From: Temnothorax longispinosus
Lineage: Eukaryota > Arthropoda > Insecta > Hymenoptera > Formicidae
Assembly: GCF_030848805.1 (NCBI RefSeq)
Contig: NC_092359.1
Span: forward strand, 23,479,205 to 23,543,204
Direction of reading: 5' to 3'
Length of the DNA stretch: 64,000 bases
The position numbers and the translations under genes were made by a program. The notes beneath the pieces were generated by a model. The model made no database searches, had not been told where the DNA came from, and worked only from the letters and a program-made list of their open reading frames with translations. Shown here piece by piece: positions 1-12,900 of this stretch (positions within the stretch are counted from its first letter, which is position 1; each line of letters starts with the position of its first letter).

Positions 1-429
1 AAGCTTGTATACTATTGCGTCACGCCGTATACGACGATTGTAGCATAACAACGATCCAAAAATTATATTTAGCAGTAAACACCTATCGAAACGGCAAAGA
101 GCCAAAGTGTTTAAAACTGTACGCCAAGTACTTTCTTATTAAGAGATAATCGTCGCGTGTAACTGTTCTCTCGCGCGTATAACTTATTTACAAGATTTTA
201 CAAGAAATTGAAATGGAAAGACTCGATTTCTCGCACGATAATCACAATGTATACGTACGTTACAAATGCTTTGCGATAATAAAGTTGGAGTAATATACAA
301 ATGAGCGAAACTTTCGAGTGAGATTCCACGTTGGACGTCGATATTTCGCGATCAAAGTTAGCGTTAAAAATATAAATCGAGTCTATCTATGTATCATATC
401 ACAAAATGCGCGTGAAAAGCCACATCATT
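1..429. other. 3' flank of Trc8, no gene seen
   Basis: AT-rich sequence downstream of the Trc8 stop codon on the minus strand. It probably includes the Trc8 3' UTR. No canonical AATAAA on the minus strand was seen close to the stop. No other coding sequence is supported. Confidence 0.6.
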
Positions 430-2919
430 TCACCTGCCCTCGTCCGAACGTTCGGACGAGGGCATGTGCGTCTGATTATTCTGACGAGGCTGTACATTCG
501 ACGTCCGTCTAGTTTCTACACGCGTGCCGTCTTGACGGTCGTTCCTGCCGTCTTGTTGCTCAACGAGAGCCGTGGCGAGAGCCGCGCCACCGTGTTCTCT
601 GTTTTGCACATTTTCAACTTTGTACAATATATCGTGGCAAAGAGGACATCGGTCTTGAACGTATAACCATTTTCGCAAGCATACGCCGTGGAAATAATGA
701 TTGCATTGAGTGATCTTGGCGCTTTGCATCTCCTGGTAGCAAATCGCGCAAACGTCGTCCAATCGTTCAAGTTGTTCGGCCTTTGCCTCCGGTAAAGAAT
801 TGATCTTGTTCACAGCCGTCCGTCGTTTCATAAACACGCTCCATCCAGCCTTCGCCTCGCACCAGATATTAAAGTAGGCATGTATGCACATCATGATGGC
901 GCGAATAGCTCCACCAGACTCGAAGATCAATATCCAGAAACCGTTGAAGAACAATATAATGCCAAAAGCGAATTCCACAGTATTACCAAATGCCTTTATT
1001 ATGTACACGTAATCGTCAAATTGTTCCCAGAACGCGCTCCTGTACGCGTCGATCAGAAAGAGCGAGTAAATCGCTAGCGAGACCAGCACTTTGACTATAA
1101 CCTCGATGCTGAAGACCGATACAGCCAGTAGCCACGTGCTCACTGTGAAGTGGGACCAGAGGAACACGAGTAACGATAGCGGGAAGAATATTAGAAAAGC
1201 ACAGACCGCCAAAGCCCGCAAGTGTCTATGTAGCGCCGGATTATGAGAGGCACTGAGCGACATCAAGAGTGGATTCACTATATTATGGACAAAGTGTAAA
1301 ATCGCCGTGAACAATAGGCAGAAATTACGATACAGTCGTATTAGACGCTTCTCCCTGTCGAGACTCGTCAGTCCGGTCTGTAGGGCAAGAATGTAAAATA
1401 ATATGGCGGACACCGTGCCGATGCTCTTCTCATCTTCGTCTTCCGTCAGTAGTATCCATTGGAAGAAACAGCCGATATAGTGGCAGATGAAGGAGATTAT
1501 GCTGGTCATACCGAGGACGGCTGTCAATGTCTCGCACCCGTTTACCAGCAGCGTTCGGATCATAACGTAATACGTAAACGTTTCCTCGCCGTAGTGATTC
1601 CCGAGAATTTGCACCACTTGCTCTCCCATTCGCAGCATCCAAAACGTCCGAAGTACGCACGGCACGTTCAGACGCATCCATTCGGTTTCCGCGAGTGCGG
1701 TTAAGCCGTAATTGATTATAAAGTTGCGTGCATGCCGGTAGCCCATGTAGATGGTTCTTAACATGGAGACCCCGTTATACCAGATGACAAATTTACACAC
1801 AGCCAGCGGGATTAACGTTGCGCATACTGGTGCGTGGTACAGATATTGCACCTAGGAAAAAAAAATGTATATATCACTTACGTGTAACGTTGCCTGCTAT
1901 TAAGGCAAACGACTTGATAAATACGACTACGCTACCAAGGACCTACACTTGGTAAGCTTACCGGTAAAGGATGGATACCCAAGATGGATGGTGACATAAA
2001 GCTCAGCACGAGAAGCTTCTGAACTATGGGATGCCTTGGGGCAAGATGTATGTAACAGAAGACGCTGGCTAGCAGACATTGCAGTATATAGTTTTGGATA
2101 ATCAGAAAACCTGGACCGTTGTACAGAACGTCCGATAGATTCAAACATAATATACTGTCAAGTATGCTGGTTGCCGATTCGTGGGCACTCATGTAAGCTA
2201 CAATCGCTTTCGTCGCACTAACATTTGACCAGTACGACACAAATATCACCCCTACAGATATTAGATATAGGTATACGATTACCAAATGTCTAGTACACAA
2301 CATAAACGTGTATAAGGCTGCGAGAAAACCTGAAAGAAAAAAAATAGTACATGACATAAAACACACGTTCTTTATTCAACGTGTTCAACGCAAAACGAAA
2401 GCAACAGATTCGACATGAAAGCGATCTATTCAGAGAAAAAGCGACAGCTCTTTGGTTTTGGGTTGTTGCACGACGAAAAACACAGCTTGACCTTAAGTCG
2501 CGATAATAAACGTATCTTAGCGTGCAAAAAGTGGCAACTTAATAACGTAGCTCGGCTATAGGGTTTGTGCCTTGAAAAACACGTTCCGTTTCGTTTCGTT
2601 TAGAATTTGCTGGACGTATTAAGAGATCCTACTTACCTATACAACAGCATAAAAATTTGAACACAATTATCAGATAAGTCTTGTAAGCGAGATGAGTGAA
2701 ATCAACGTGGTCCATTAGAAACGAGTCTGTTGTAACAGCAGAGATGGAACTAGCGATGCTCGACAAATTGGTAGTTTTAAAGCCATATTCATTGTTTTTC
2801 AGCAGAATATTGTCGTTGGGTAAACCGAGGCCGATTCTAAGTAGCTCGTCGATGATAAACAGAGGTGGCACCCTCATTACAATATCAGCAAAGCTGAGGA
2901 TTCTTTCCCAAGTCTCCAT
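430..2919 (-). CDS. Trc8: TRC8/RNF139-like ER-membrane E3 ubiquitin ligase
   Basis: This is a multi-pass ER-membrane RING-H2 ubiquitin ligase of the TRC8/RNF139 family, which acts in ER-associated degradation and sterol control. The CDS joins 2919-2637, 2329-1962 and 1851-430 on the minus strand (283, 368 and 1422 nt), giving 690 residues; human TRC8 has 664. Donors are GTAAGT and GTAAGC, acceptors are CAG and TAG, and the phases agree. Several hydrophobic segments precede a C-terminal RING at about residues 585-622. It reads CAIC, then CNHYFH, then RCPLC, and supplies all eight zinc ligands. The residues around the RING (DVCAICY, CLRKWLY, DRCPLC) closely match TRC8. An acidic, polar tail follows. 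The start METWERILSF was chosen as the first Met of the first exon. The gene stands alone; its upstream neighbour on the same strand begins 6 kb away. The last codons overlap a long palindrome (see findings). Confidence 0.94.
431..468. repeat. 30-bp perfect palindrome at the Trc8 stop codon
   Basis: Positions 435-464 form a perfect inverted repeat with no spacer, centred on AACGTT. It extends to 431-468 with one mismatched pair. It lies inside the last codons of Trc8 and reaches the TGA, so the mRNA could form a stable hairpin at the stop codon. Confidence 0.85.
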
Positions 2920-4068
2920 CTTGCTAGTGCTGTTTGAGGAAGACCGAAGACGTTTTTATATGCTCCCTGGCAATCCTGGCATCACACGTGGAAGCAGCTT
3001 GCTGTTGTAGAATCATACAATATAGATATATGTGCGTGTGCGTGCGTGTGTATAGTGTATAGTGCAACAATAATAAATTAATGTAATTACTACACGCTAG
3101 TCGATAAAGAAATATCTTGAAAAATAGAGGGGGGGAAATAAGTAATTTTTCAAATCAAGTACTTTTCATCAATTTGATTGGAACTGCTTTGAAAATTTGT
3201 CCGCACCACAATAAGCAAATCTAACGTTTGACAGATGTATGTAGGTATACATGTATGTACTGAGGTTCAAGGTTATGATATCTGTCAAAACATTACACGT
3301 ATCGCGCATCGCGCCGCGGCCACGCAACAATCGTAGTACTCGTAGTCGATCTCGAATAGTTTAGTTTAGACGTTTAGAGTTTAGATTGCACAAAATTAAT
3401 TTTGTCGTGGCATTAGGATCCACTTAAAGACATAGGCATGTGCATTGTGCATACCTCAAATCTCTCTATTATTACTATTATTATGATTTATGACATAAAT
3501 CCTCAATCCTCTCATTCGCCGATTCGCGTTTGCTGAGTTCGCTGAGCTCGCTCGCTCGCTCCCGCTCCCCTCTCTTTTCCGCTCTCCTCACTCCTCACCA
3601 CTCCTTTCCACGCCTCTTGGTAAACATTTCGTTAAGGTTAAACTAAAAACTAAACTTACTAAACGATTCTACATTATCGCTCACCTCGAAAATCAAAAGG
3701 GCTGTATTATGTCTGTGTGTTATGAGTGACCAACTTGATTTCCAATTTAGATGAATTTAATATATCGATAAAAAGATAGACATGTATCTCATGACTCATT
3801 ATTCCTCTGGTGACTGGTCGTCGTCGTCGGGTCTCGGGTCGTCAGACACTCGCATGTGGTGGCAGGGCAGGAGTGCAGGGTGCAGGACGCAGCGCAGGAC
3901 CACGATAAATTTCCAAAACTGTCAAAGCAAAGGGCATAAATATACGCAATGTTACATTTAATGGATAGAAAGAAAATCGCTGCGTGTTGGCGCGTGTCGA
4001 TTTTCGAATTGAATATAGGATATAGGATATATCGTGTAACGTGGTACTCGAACTCGATCTCGTCGAGT

Positions 4069-4113
4069 GCCTCGAGGCCTTGAGCCTTGAGCCTTGAGCC
4101 TTGAGGCCTCGAG
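4069..4113. repeat. Heptamer tandem repeat bounded by an inverted repeat
   Basis: Four direct copies of CCTTGAG lie at about 4078-4105. They are flanked by CTCGAGGCC on the left and GGCCTCGAG on the right, which can pair. It lies directly beside the larger hairpin at 4127-4228. Confidence 0.75.
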
Positions 4114-4126
4114 TGGAGGAAACTTT

Positions 4127-4228
4127 GGGAGCTTTCCAGCAAGCGACACAAGCATCGTTCTATCTTTCTTTTTTGGTACTGAGTAACAAAGATAAAATGA
4201 TACTTGTGTCGCTTGCTGGAAAGTTCCC
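4127..4228. repeat. Long inverted repeat (MITE-like or hairpin RNA-like)
   Basis: The left arm, from 4127 (GGGAGCTTTCCAGCAAGCGA...), and the right arm, ending at 4228, are reverse complements over about 40 bp each with few mismatches. The loop is about 18 bp. The inner 21 bp, including CTTTCCAGCAAGCGACACAA, pair perfectly. This could be a small palindromic transposon remnant or a source of hairpin RNA; the sequence alone does not decide. Confidence 0.85.
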
Positions 4229-5151
4229 GATAAGATCCGCGAATGAGGCGCGAAACGCGAATACCGACAGACATCATAACCTGACATCATGACACCTAAC
4301 CTAACCTCGTAAAACGATACCGCAACCGCGTTGAAAATGAAAATCATCTGGTGATAACAAGGGCGTGGGGCGTGGAGCAACAACATGTTGTCCTGTGCCG
4401 GACGTTGAAACGATACACGAATCTAATCAATCTAATGTAGGGATCATCATGCACTCATCACGCGAGTCAGAGGATCGCGCTCGGCCCTCGGCGCTTCAGT
4501 TATACTCATTATACTTACCAACGGCCAACGCCAACGGTCGACGAGGAGGGAAATTAATTTGCAGGTGACATTTCGACCATTTCGTCACTGTCTGCACTCT
4601 GCAGTGTCTGCGGCGCACGGCGCACCTGACCGCGCAATGACTCGGCAACAGTCACGAAAGTGACTCTCGCCGCGGACTCTGAAATCTGAATAACTCGAAT
4701 CGACGTGGGAGTCGGGATTGTCGGGATACGCTCGAGCTCGAGGGCACCCCGGCGTATCCGTAATCTCTCGTTCCTTCGCCTCACATTTGCCTGCCTCTTT
4801 GATCGCATATCATATCGCATATCTCACAGTCCTCGCCAAGTACTTGTCGGTACTTGTGTTATAGTAGCCGTTAGCCGTTATATCCGCCTTTCACTTCATT
4901 TCAATCAGCTTGTCGATTGCCCGTCATCGATCAAACGCGCCAATAAACGAAAAGGAATTATTTTTATTGATCGGGAGGAGGGAGGAGCGCGCGCGGGCGC
5001 GCGAGAAGAGAGAGAGAGAGAGCAAACATCAGGCCGATCAGGCGCCACAGTGAAACTTGACGATCGATCGGCGGCATCGGCGCTTTTTTAGGGGGTTACG
5101 CTCTTATAACATATTTATACAATTTTGCACAAAATCGAATCGATAGTGGTA

Positions 5152-5154
<3 letters not shown>

Positions 5155-5186
<32 letters not shown>
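5155..5186. repeat. (TC)n microsatellite
   Basis: Uninterrupted 32-bp TC tract. Confidence 0.97.
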
Positions 5187-5191
<5 letters not shown>

Positions 5192-6333
5192 GGGTGCACG
5201 GTGCACGCGTTGCGCTCGAAGAAACGCTCGTTGCCCCACGCGCGACGTGTATACTTGCCAACAAGCGTACTTGCAGCACAAAGACTCGAATCCGACTGTT
5301 TGTGCTATATATAAAAAATAAAAAAATCTTACATTTGGATTATATACGCTCGCGCGATTGTTAATAAAAATAGAGCCTCCAACTTTGGTGCTAACAACAA
5401 CGATACGAGACAATAACGTACATACAACGGTTTTCTATTATCACATCGATGAGATAGGTCTCGCGTGCCACCAGCCAGGTGCCAGGGCCCAGGATTCCCG
5501 TTACGATCGTCATCGTCGCGAATTAATAAAGAACAACACCGAGTTACAAGAAACGTAATAATAATACGCAATTTATTGGCTCTGGAAACAGCGCACAAGA
5601 TATAGTATATCCAAAGGGTCTTTGTTTGTGATCGTAACTTAATTAAACGCTACCTAAATGAAATCGCTCGTTGTGTAAATGAGTAATGAATCGATGAGTG
5701 ATGACTGATGACTGATGAATGCAGATCGATGCGGAGTATAATTAATTAAAACGACTTTTCACTTTTCACGCGACTTTAACATTATATGTATATTATAATT
5801 GTCAATTATGCAGACTTTTTTCCAAAAGAATTGTCAATGTTATATTTTAAAAATCCATTCAAATTCACGATCCACGAATTTAATCAGATCAGCCTTAGGT
5901 ATAATCCCACGGTCGTCGCTCTTTATCTTTTTTTAAAAAACTATCTATTCGCTCTCTCACACCCCCTCCCCCCTGCTTTCTCACAAATCGAAAATTAAGA
6001 GATCTTCAAAACTACTCTTCCGACATATTCCAAAATGATTTGTACATACGTGAAACTTATTAAACTTGAACTTTTCGCGTATTCCCATCGATGATCGTGC
6101 AAGCACGTCGTCCAATGAAGAAGCGTTATTTTTACCATAAAAAATTACATTCCATGTGCATATATCTTTTCATTGTTTCAATTTCAATCCTGTCTCTATA
6201 AATCTACAACTTTATTCTTACATTATCACGAAGCAGTTTTTTTTTCCCACGCAGTTTTACTTTAGAAATATATTTATATGTATCATGTATGTATATATGT
6301 ACGTGCATGTCTGTATATGCATATGTATATGAT

Positions 6334-6360
6334 ACACACACACACACACACACACACACA
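6334..6360. repeat. (AC)n microsatellite
   Basis: Uninterrupted 27-bp AC tract, preceded by alternating TATG sequence. Confidence 0.95.
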
Positions 6361-6404
6361 TCACACGTCACATTTAAAACTCACACGCAACGTGAAAAAA
6401 CTAA

Positions 6405-6466
6405 GGGTCTGTTTTCTCTATCGCTAAACTAGTGCAGGCAGTTCAGCGATAATAAAAAACAGACCC
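6405..6466. mobile_element. 62-bp palindromic MITE-like element
   Basis: The element begins with GGGTCTGTTTT and ends with the reverse complement AAAACAGACCC. Internal blocks ATCGCTAAAC and GTTCAGCGAT also pair. The arms of about 25 bp surround a loop of about 11 bp. Compact palindromes with GGG ends are typical of non-autonomous DNA transposon remnants. No target-site duplication is obvious. The transposon family is not identified. Confidence 0.6.
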
Positions 6467-8319
6467 AAAGGAACACGCTCTCCGGTCATACGTAATATGA
6501 CGTCTATCTGGGTAAAAACGTCGAGTTCTATCCCTTTATAAAAATCTCTTTAGAAATATTGTAAATATGATTCACGTATGTCGTAATATACATGTGTAGA
6601 TAATTATGAAATTAGAATATCGATTGCATATAGAAAGCACACAATTTAACGCGTCATCTCTAAAGCTTTCTCTGATACGTATATATCTGATGATCTGCGG
6701 ATTGTTCTTACAAGACGATTCGACATTGAAAACTAATATACGAAATATTCGTATATGTATGTATCGAATCATTTTCCATTACTTTTATTCATTACTTGTG
6801 TATTATTTTCGTCGTCTGCGTATATTATATCGCATTACTTTACCGACGTGCTACTTTCCACGATACAACGGTGGATTTCTTTGACCAACGGTGAATGTGC
6901 AAAGAAATGTAAATGGTAAATGGTAAATGGTAAATGGCAAATGGTAAAAAGATTGTAGAGGACGCGTGTGTGAGTTTTCAACATGAATATTCTGTTTCAT
7001 GATTTGGATATTTATCAAAGTTACATTATGCTGGTGTACATTATTCGGCAAATATTTTATTTGTATAAACTCTGCAAGCCCAGCTTACCATCGTCACAAA
7101 TGCACTTTTAGGTTTATTTTATTCATGTACGAAATTGCTGCTTATATCTGTAGGAGTATAAGAGTGTCGATAAGTTATTAATAAAGATTAGAAAATCTGT
7201 ATTCCATATCTATGCGATTTCCGTTTATCTCCCGATCGGGGCACATCTTCTTTTTTTTTTCTTTTTTAGAAAATGACGATTGATATATTTTATTATACAT
7301 TGTCTTAAATCGGCGCCACTTATTGCTTGATGTATTTAGTGCAGCAACATTTGGTTTTTTCAGATATCCATAATGTAAGGAAAGATACCGGCTTATTATA
7401 CTTTCTATCGTCATTTTGACTCGTATTGGCGACTGAGATAAACAATTGGTTCGCGAGAGTAATAAACTAACGAGAAAATAGGCCTATCACGCACGCGCGT
7501 TTAACAAGCGTGATACCGACTTGTGTATTATAAACGGTAAATGGTAGACAAATAATGTAGACACAGGTTACTTTATCGAAAGTCGAACGCTTTCATAGTG
7601 GTAACCGTCGTCATTTCGATTCTACAAGCACAAAACTATTCGTAAATCTTATTTATTTACTTGCTCCATACTCTCTTACGTCGAGGTCAGAAACGCTCGG
7701 ATCGGATTATTAGTCGCAAAGCGCGTTGTAAGAGGAAAATTTGCTTCGACGACTTGATTTTCTCGCGTATTTCTTTTTCTTTTTCCGTTCGTAATTCAAG
7801 TGTCGCCCGTGCCATAATTCAAGTACAACAAATACAATAAGTAAAATTATATCGTTACAATAATTACAGATTAATCTCATTGGCATGACTGACCCCTCTC
7901 GTTTTTCTTTTTCTTTTCTATTTTTTGCTTTTTTGCTTTTTTTCACGCTATATATAGTTAGGCATATATCAATTAAGGAAAAAGACTTATAAAGTTTTTA
8001 CCACATATTCGTATGACGTGTGCGTAAACATCAGCGCGCGACTCGTAATCCGTATCCCCGCGCTCCACTCACCCTGCCGCCTGTTTCACTGATAGGATAA
8101 TCAAACACCCTGGTAGTCTCTGTATAGCCGAGTCACATATAGACTACGCTGTGCGATGGCACAATTTTTTATAATACAAGCGCAAAAGATTACTAACCAT
8201 TACTAGTTTATATAAGTCATATATCAACTGCCAACACGAGTCTGCGAATCGATTGAATCACATATTCTGCCGAAAGCGTACGTCTCCTTTTCATCTGCGA
8301 ATATATTTGAGCTAGCGAA

Positions 8320-8325
8320 TTTATT
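8320..8325 (-). terminator. Candidate polyadenylation signal of twins
   Basis: AATAAA on the minus strand, about 450 nt downstream of the twins stop codon. Chosen as the nearest canonical hexamer noticed; other sites are possible. Confidence 0.35.
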
Positions 8326-8430
8326 GATAGCCTGAAGAGTTATGCGTGTGTTTCGCGTTTGCACATCTCTTTTCATACACATATGCACGCGACAAATTAT
8401 GGGGTGCACAATCCTGGTATGTCTATCCTG

Positions 8431-8458
<28 letters not shown>
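8431..8458. repeat. (GT)n microsatellite
   Basis: Fourteen uninterrupted GT units, probably within the twins 3' UTR or just beyond it. Confidence 0.97.
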
Positions 8459-8461
<3 letters not shown>

Positions 8462-8773
8462 GTATGTATGAATGTGAGCTGCGTGGACGGCGCTACGTAC
8501 ACCACTTTTCGGTCAGTCAACCACTGACAGACTAGTAGTCGACTATCGTCACTCGTACTCTCGGACACCTGTGGTTCCACTGGGAGTTTTCAGTTCAACG
8601 TGCCTAGCTCACGTCAATATATACCGTTGTATAATCTACAAGAGACAATCGGTTTACGTCGCACGTAACCACACAAATCACACGAGCAAAACTTCAATGC
8701 TAATATGGCTTGATTCTCTAGCAGTCTAGCTAATATTCAATTCAAATTATTTACGTACTTGCATACAGATATG

Positions 8774-9874
8774 CTAGAGTTTGTCTTGGAATAGGAAGAG
8801 ATTGTTCGTAGCAGCGACAGCCACCACATTTTCAGATGGATGCCACGCAGTGTGAAGTATTTTCTTATTAAAGTCCAGGCAGTCGACGCTAATCTCATCC
8901 TTCTTGCGTTTGCCACCGGTGCATACCTACGCACGCGCGTGTAACAAACATAAGTAAATGTTTCAACTTTAAGTCGCGGCATATGCAATATGCACGGCTG
9001 GCGTACAATATGACTCTTTATGAGAATAAAGCAAGATCTCGTAAATGTACTAACCTTCCTTGGCTTCAGGAGTGTTTTCGGTTTGGCAATGTCGCGTGCT
9101 GCCTCCAAAGTAAGATCGCGTTTGGTCGTACGATCAAATACTCGGAAGAAATTGTTGTACGAGCCCGTCATAATAGCAGAGTCATTACCGCTCCAACAAC
9201 ATTCAAACTTGTCGAAGATACAGTCATTTTCATACAATGAACATAATTTTGATCTCAAGTATTCGTGTACCTGTTGTAACAAAAAGGTTATATTCAGACA
9301 ATTATGTGACACAGTTATACGCGGATGATGATATACATCTCCTGCGATAAAGTAGGAAATATTTATCGAATGAAAAAAAAAGGTTGTTGCAGAAAATGTA
9401 GGTTTACGACAGCGGGTTACGCACATATCAAGAGTTTCATTTCTATAAAAGATGTGTGTGTGTGTGTCGCTTTCCTTAGGAATATCACAGAGCATACAAA
9501 CTTACAGGATAACATTCGATTGGTTTGGTCTCCATTTGCAAGTCCCACACTTTCACGCTGAGGTAGTCTCTGCTGATCATGTATCTTCCAGAATTACTGA
9601 GCTTTACATCGCTTATGCTTGAAATAATTTCTGAGAAAAAACTCCTATTGGTTGGATCTTCAGGCTCCTCGAAGAGCTTACTGTGCTGATCGCAGAGAGC
9701 AGCAGATCTCATATCGCAAAGTCTAATAGTTCCTTTGCTACTACTGTACACCAACACGTTGCATTCCGCAGGATGAAATTCCGCCGCAGTTATGACTTCC
9801 GTTAACTCTTCCATATTAGTTGGCTTAATGTCTACTATATCTGTATGCTACGGTTAAGAAAATTATATATCTCC

Positions 9875-9925
<51 letters not shown>

Positions 9926-12900
9926 ATATAAGCTATAAGCTGGCAAACTAATATTCTGGAATATTGCAGAAAATATCATCCAATGTAAGAAATATTGATT
10001 CATGCACGATTCATAAAGAAAAGAAAGGATACTAAAACTCTGGTCAGTTATCTCAAGGTGCCAAAGATTAATTCTAAGATCATCAGCACTGAGGTATGTC
10101 TCTTGATCACTGTTGACACTTATACTGTTTATGTGATAGGTGTGCGCATTGGCAAATATCCTCCTTGGTGATGCCTCTACCATCAACTCCATTGGTTTTA
10201 TGGTTGGCACCTATGTAACACACGCGGTAATACAATAAAAAAAAAGCGTATCAAACATAATTTTGTACACGTTGTGTACTACTCTTCTCAAAATAGATGA
10301 CACACGTAAACTTTTATCGTCGCGCGTTTGATAATAGTAAGGTAAATCCAGAATAAAAATAAATCAAATATACAACCCAGAATCCCTTACCCTCAAGGCA
10401 GTGATGCAGGCAGGATCGCGTATCGTGCCATTCTCCTCTTTCGTATTATACCCCTCCACTCTTTTATCTCTCTCACTAACTTTCCACAACTTGATTGTTT
10501 TATCGTTCGTGGAGAGTAAAAAGTGAGCAGGGTTCTTTCTTTTTAGCCACCTAATTTTATTAATTTTTTCTTCTATCTCTAGTGATTTTAGGTAATCGAA
10601 CTCAGGTTCGTGGCTCTGGAAAGTGCTATACACATTGTATTCGCCTCTTCGTGGTATACTGTTTTTACTCTGTGCAAACAATGTTATCATTTTCATAATT
10701 TATTACTTTAACAACACGGGTATCTTAACGTTAATACTAGTTGATAGATTCAGTTGTAACAATCCAAGTATCACGCTTGAAAGTTTATAACTTATAACCA
10801 TCTACATCTATAATCTTATAATGCTCATCTAAGCAATCTTGATCAATGTCCATCGTGTAAGCTCAAACGGCTTACATCTTTAATAGACTCAGTGAAGAGC
10901 CGTTTGTGGCCCAATAGAAGATCAGACAGATACCAGATTATTAAATGTTACATAAGCCTGCCTTTGTGTGTAAAGATGGTAGAAACAGTCAGATGCGTCT
11001 TACAACAAAATAGAAAGTCTTGTAAATATGTAACGTGTATTTTCTTCTTCTATACATCAAACGTCATCGATGGAACGTATCAGAGTTGAGACTCTAACAT
11101 GACGCTCCAAATATACGTGACTCGCGTAAGATGCGTATCGTCACGTATCGTTATACGTGTATCATAGGATGTATTACGTCGTCACAAAAAAAAAGGTAGC
11201 AACATGTGTGCAAGACATACGTATTAAGAGTGACACGCGGATTGTTTGGCTAATCATATTTTAAACAGAAAGCGTTTGTTTACTTGAACGTTGTCCATCT
11301 TTTAAATCGTATAATTGCAACTGCACTTACAATGGGGTCTCTTTGAAAAATGACAACGCGTCCACCCTTGTCTCCTGTCGCGAGGAGATCGCCATCGTGA
11401 TTAAATTCAACGCATGAGATTATGTCAGCTGCAATAAGAAAAAAAAACGTAACACTCATATTTATTATACAAATATAATTTTGTACAGCATATGACAAAA
11501 CTTGTGAAAGAATCTTGACGTGAGTCAAGAATACATTAATCTATATCTATATTGTAATGCAAACTAAAAGAATGAATTTGTGTGAGCTACGCGAGATAAA
11601 TTTTGAATCAGAATCTCGATACGCATGTGCAAAGCCGTGATTCGCGACTAGTTGTTTGTTTTATTTTGGTATGCTGGTAAACCGATAAGATAAAAGACAA
11701 GATGTTTCTCTCTCCGGTGAAACTTGCCTTCCGTAACGTCATCTTCTAAGGTCCCCTTCACTTGTGAGAAGCACCACTGTATGTCACCATTGCCTGTAAT
11801 ATAATATCGTATAATAGTGATTTTAAAACGAAATATCTCTCTCCTGTTGCTCATTTGTCTCAGATTGACATGATAACTTGGCGCGTGCGCGAATGATATA
11901 AGTAATAATTAATAAAAATTACTTTGGAATACGCGATCACCTTTTGTGTCTTAATCAGAGAACGCAGTGCGTTTTAGTCTTTGTCAATAGCAACTTTCCA
12001 GTCATAACAGATAAACGAAAAGAAATGGCACAATATACATTTATACATACGTCTTTATTTTATTAAGCAAGATCCGCGTAAGTCTAAGAAAAAATTTAAG
12101 ATCAAATGCCTGCATACGGAGAACAAGAGCCATAGATGGTGGAATGTGTATAAACATTCGATTTATACAATCTGTATAAAGAAGCCCAGAGTAGCACAAG
12201 TGACGCACGTTGTTTAGAAATAGTAAATTTATGTGGAAATAACTTGGATGTCTCTCCCTGATGTAGCATACAGAGTTGCACTTCCAATACGGAAATGAGA
12301 TATCTCCACACAATGGCAGGGAATGGAGAAAAGTACGTTGTTATTTCGCAAAGCTTTGGATCAAATAGAAAAAAATTATGTATACAAAGTAGGCACATGA
12401 AGGAGAGGCACATCAAGTTGAGAGGAGTAAAGCGAAATGATGGCCATCCTAGGGTACTACTGCTATGCACCTGCGGGATGGAGCAAAAGAAAATGCATGC
12501 AGTAACGCCAGTAACGCTTCCTACGCGCCGATGACAAAGGTTTTGCTGCGTTACTTTGAACCTTTGAACTGAAAGGCAGACAAGAGTAAGAGTGTGTCTG
12601 CAAACAAGAGAGCGAGTAAAGAAATCATCTCTGTTGGAAAATAGTTGCGCGTGGCTTGTTGGAGTCACTTCGGTCACTTGGAAAACACCGTACGAGCGGT
12701 AGAAGACGGACTGTGCGATCGAGAGCGAAGAGAAGCGAAGAGGGGACTCGGTGAAGATGGCCGGCGCAAAGTCCTCCTGCGACCTGCGAAGGTCGCGCGA
12801 GACGTGACACGCGTGCGGATTGCGGAGGATGAGCGGAACAGATGAGGGGAAGAGAGGTAAAAGTGAGCCTACTTGAAGTTTCGGCGTAATCCATCGTGTT

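Larger units (their letters stand above)
2920..8773. other. Intergenic region between Trc8 and twins
   Basis: No convincing coding sequence was found on either strand over about 5.8 kb. The part next to Trc8 (about 3.3-3.6 kb) is GC/CT-rich and probably holds its promoter; a TATCGATA motif sits at 3763-3770. The part near 8.2-8.7 kb is probably twins 3' UTR. The rest holds two long inverted repeats (4127-4228 and 6405-6466), a heptamer repeat (4069-4113), a TC tract (5155-5186), a CA tract (6334-6360) and a GT tract (8431-8458). Short ORFs here look like chance. Confidence 0.6.
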
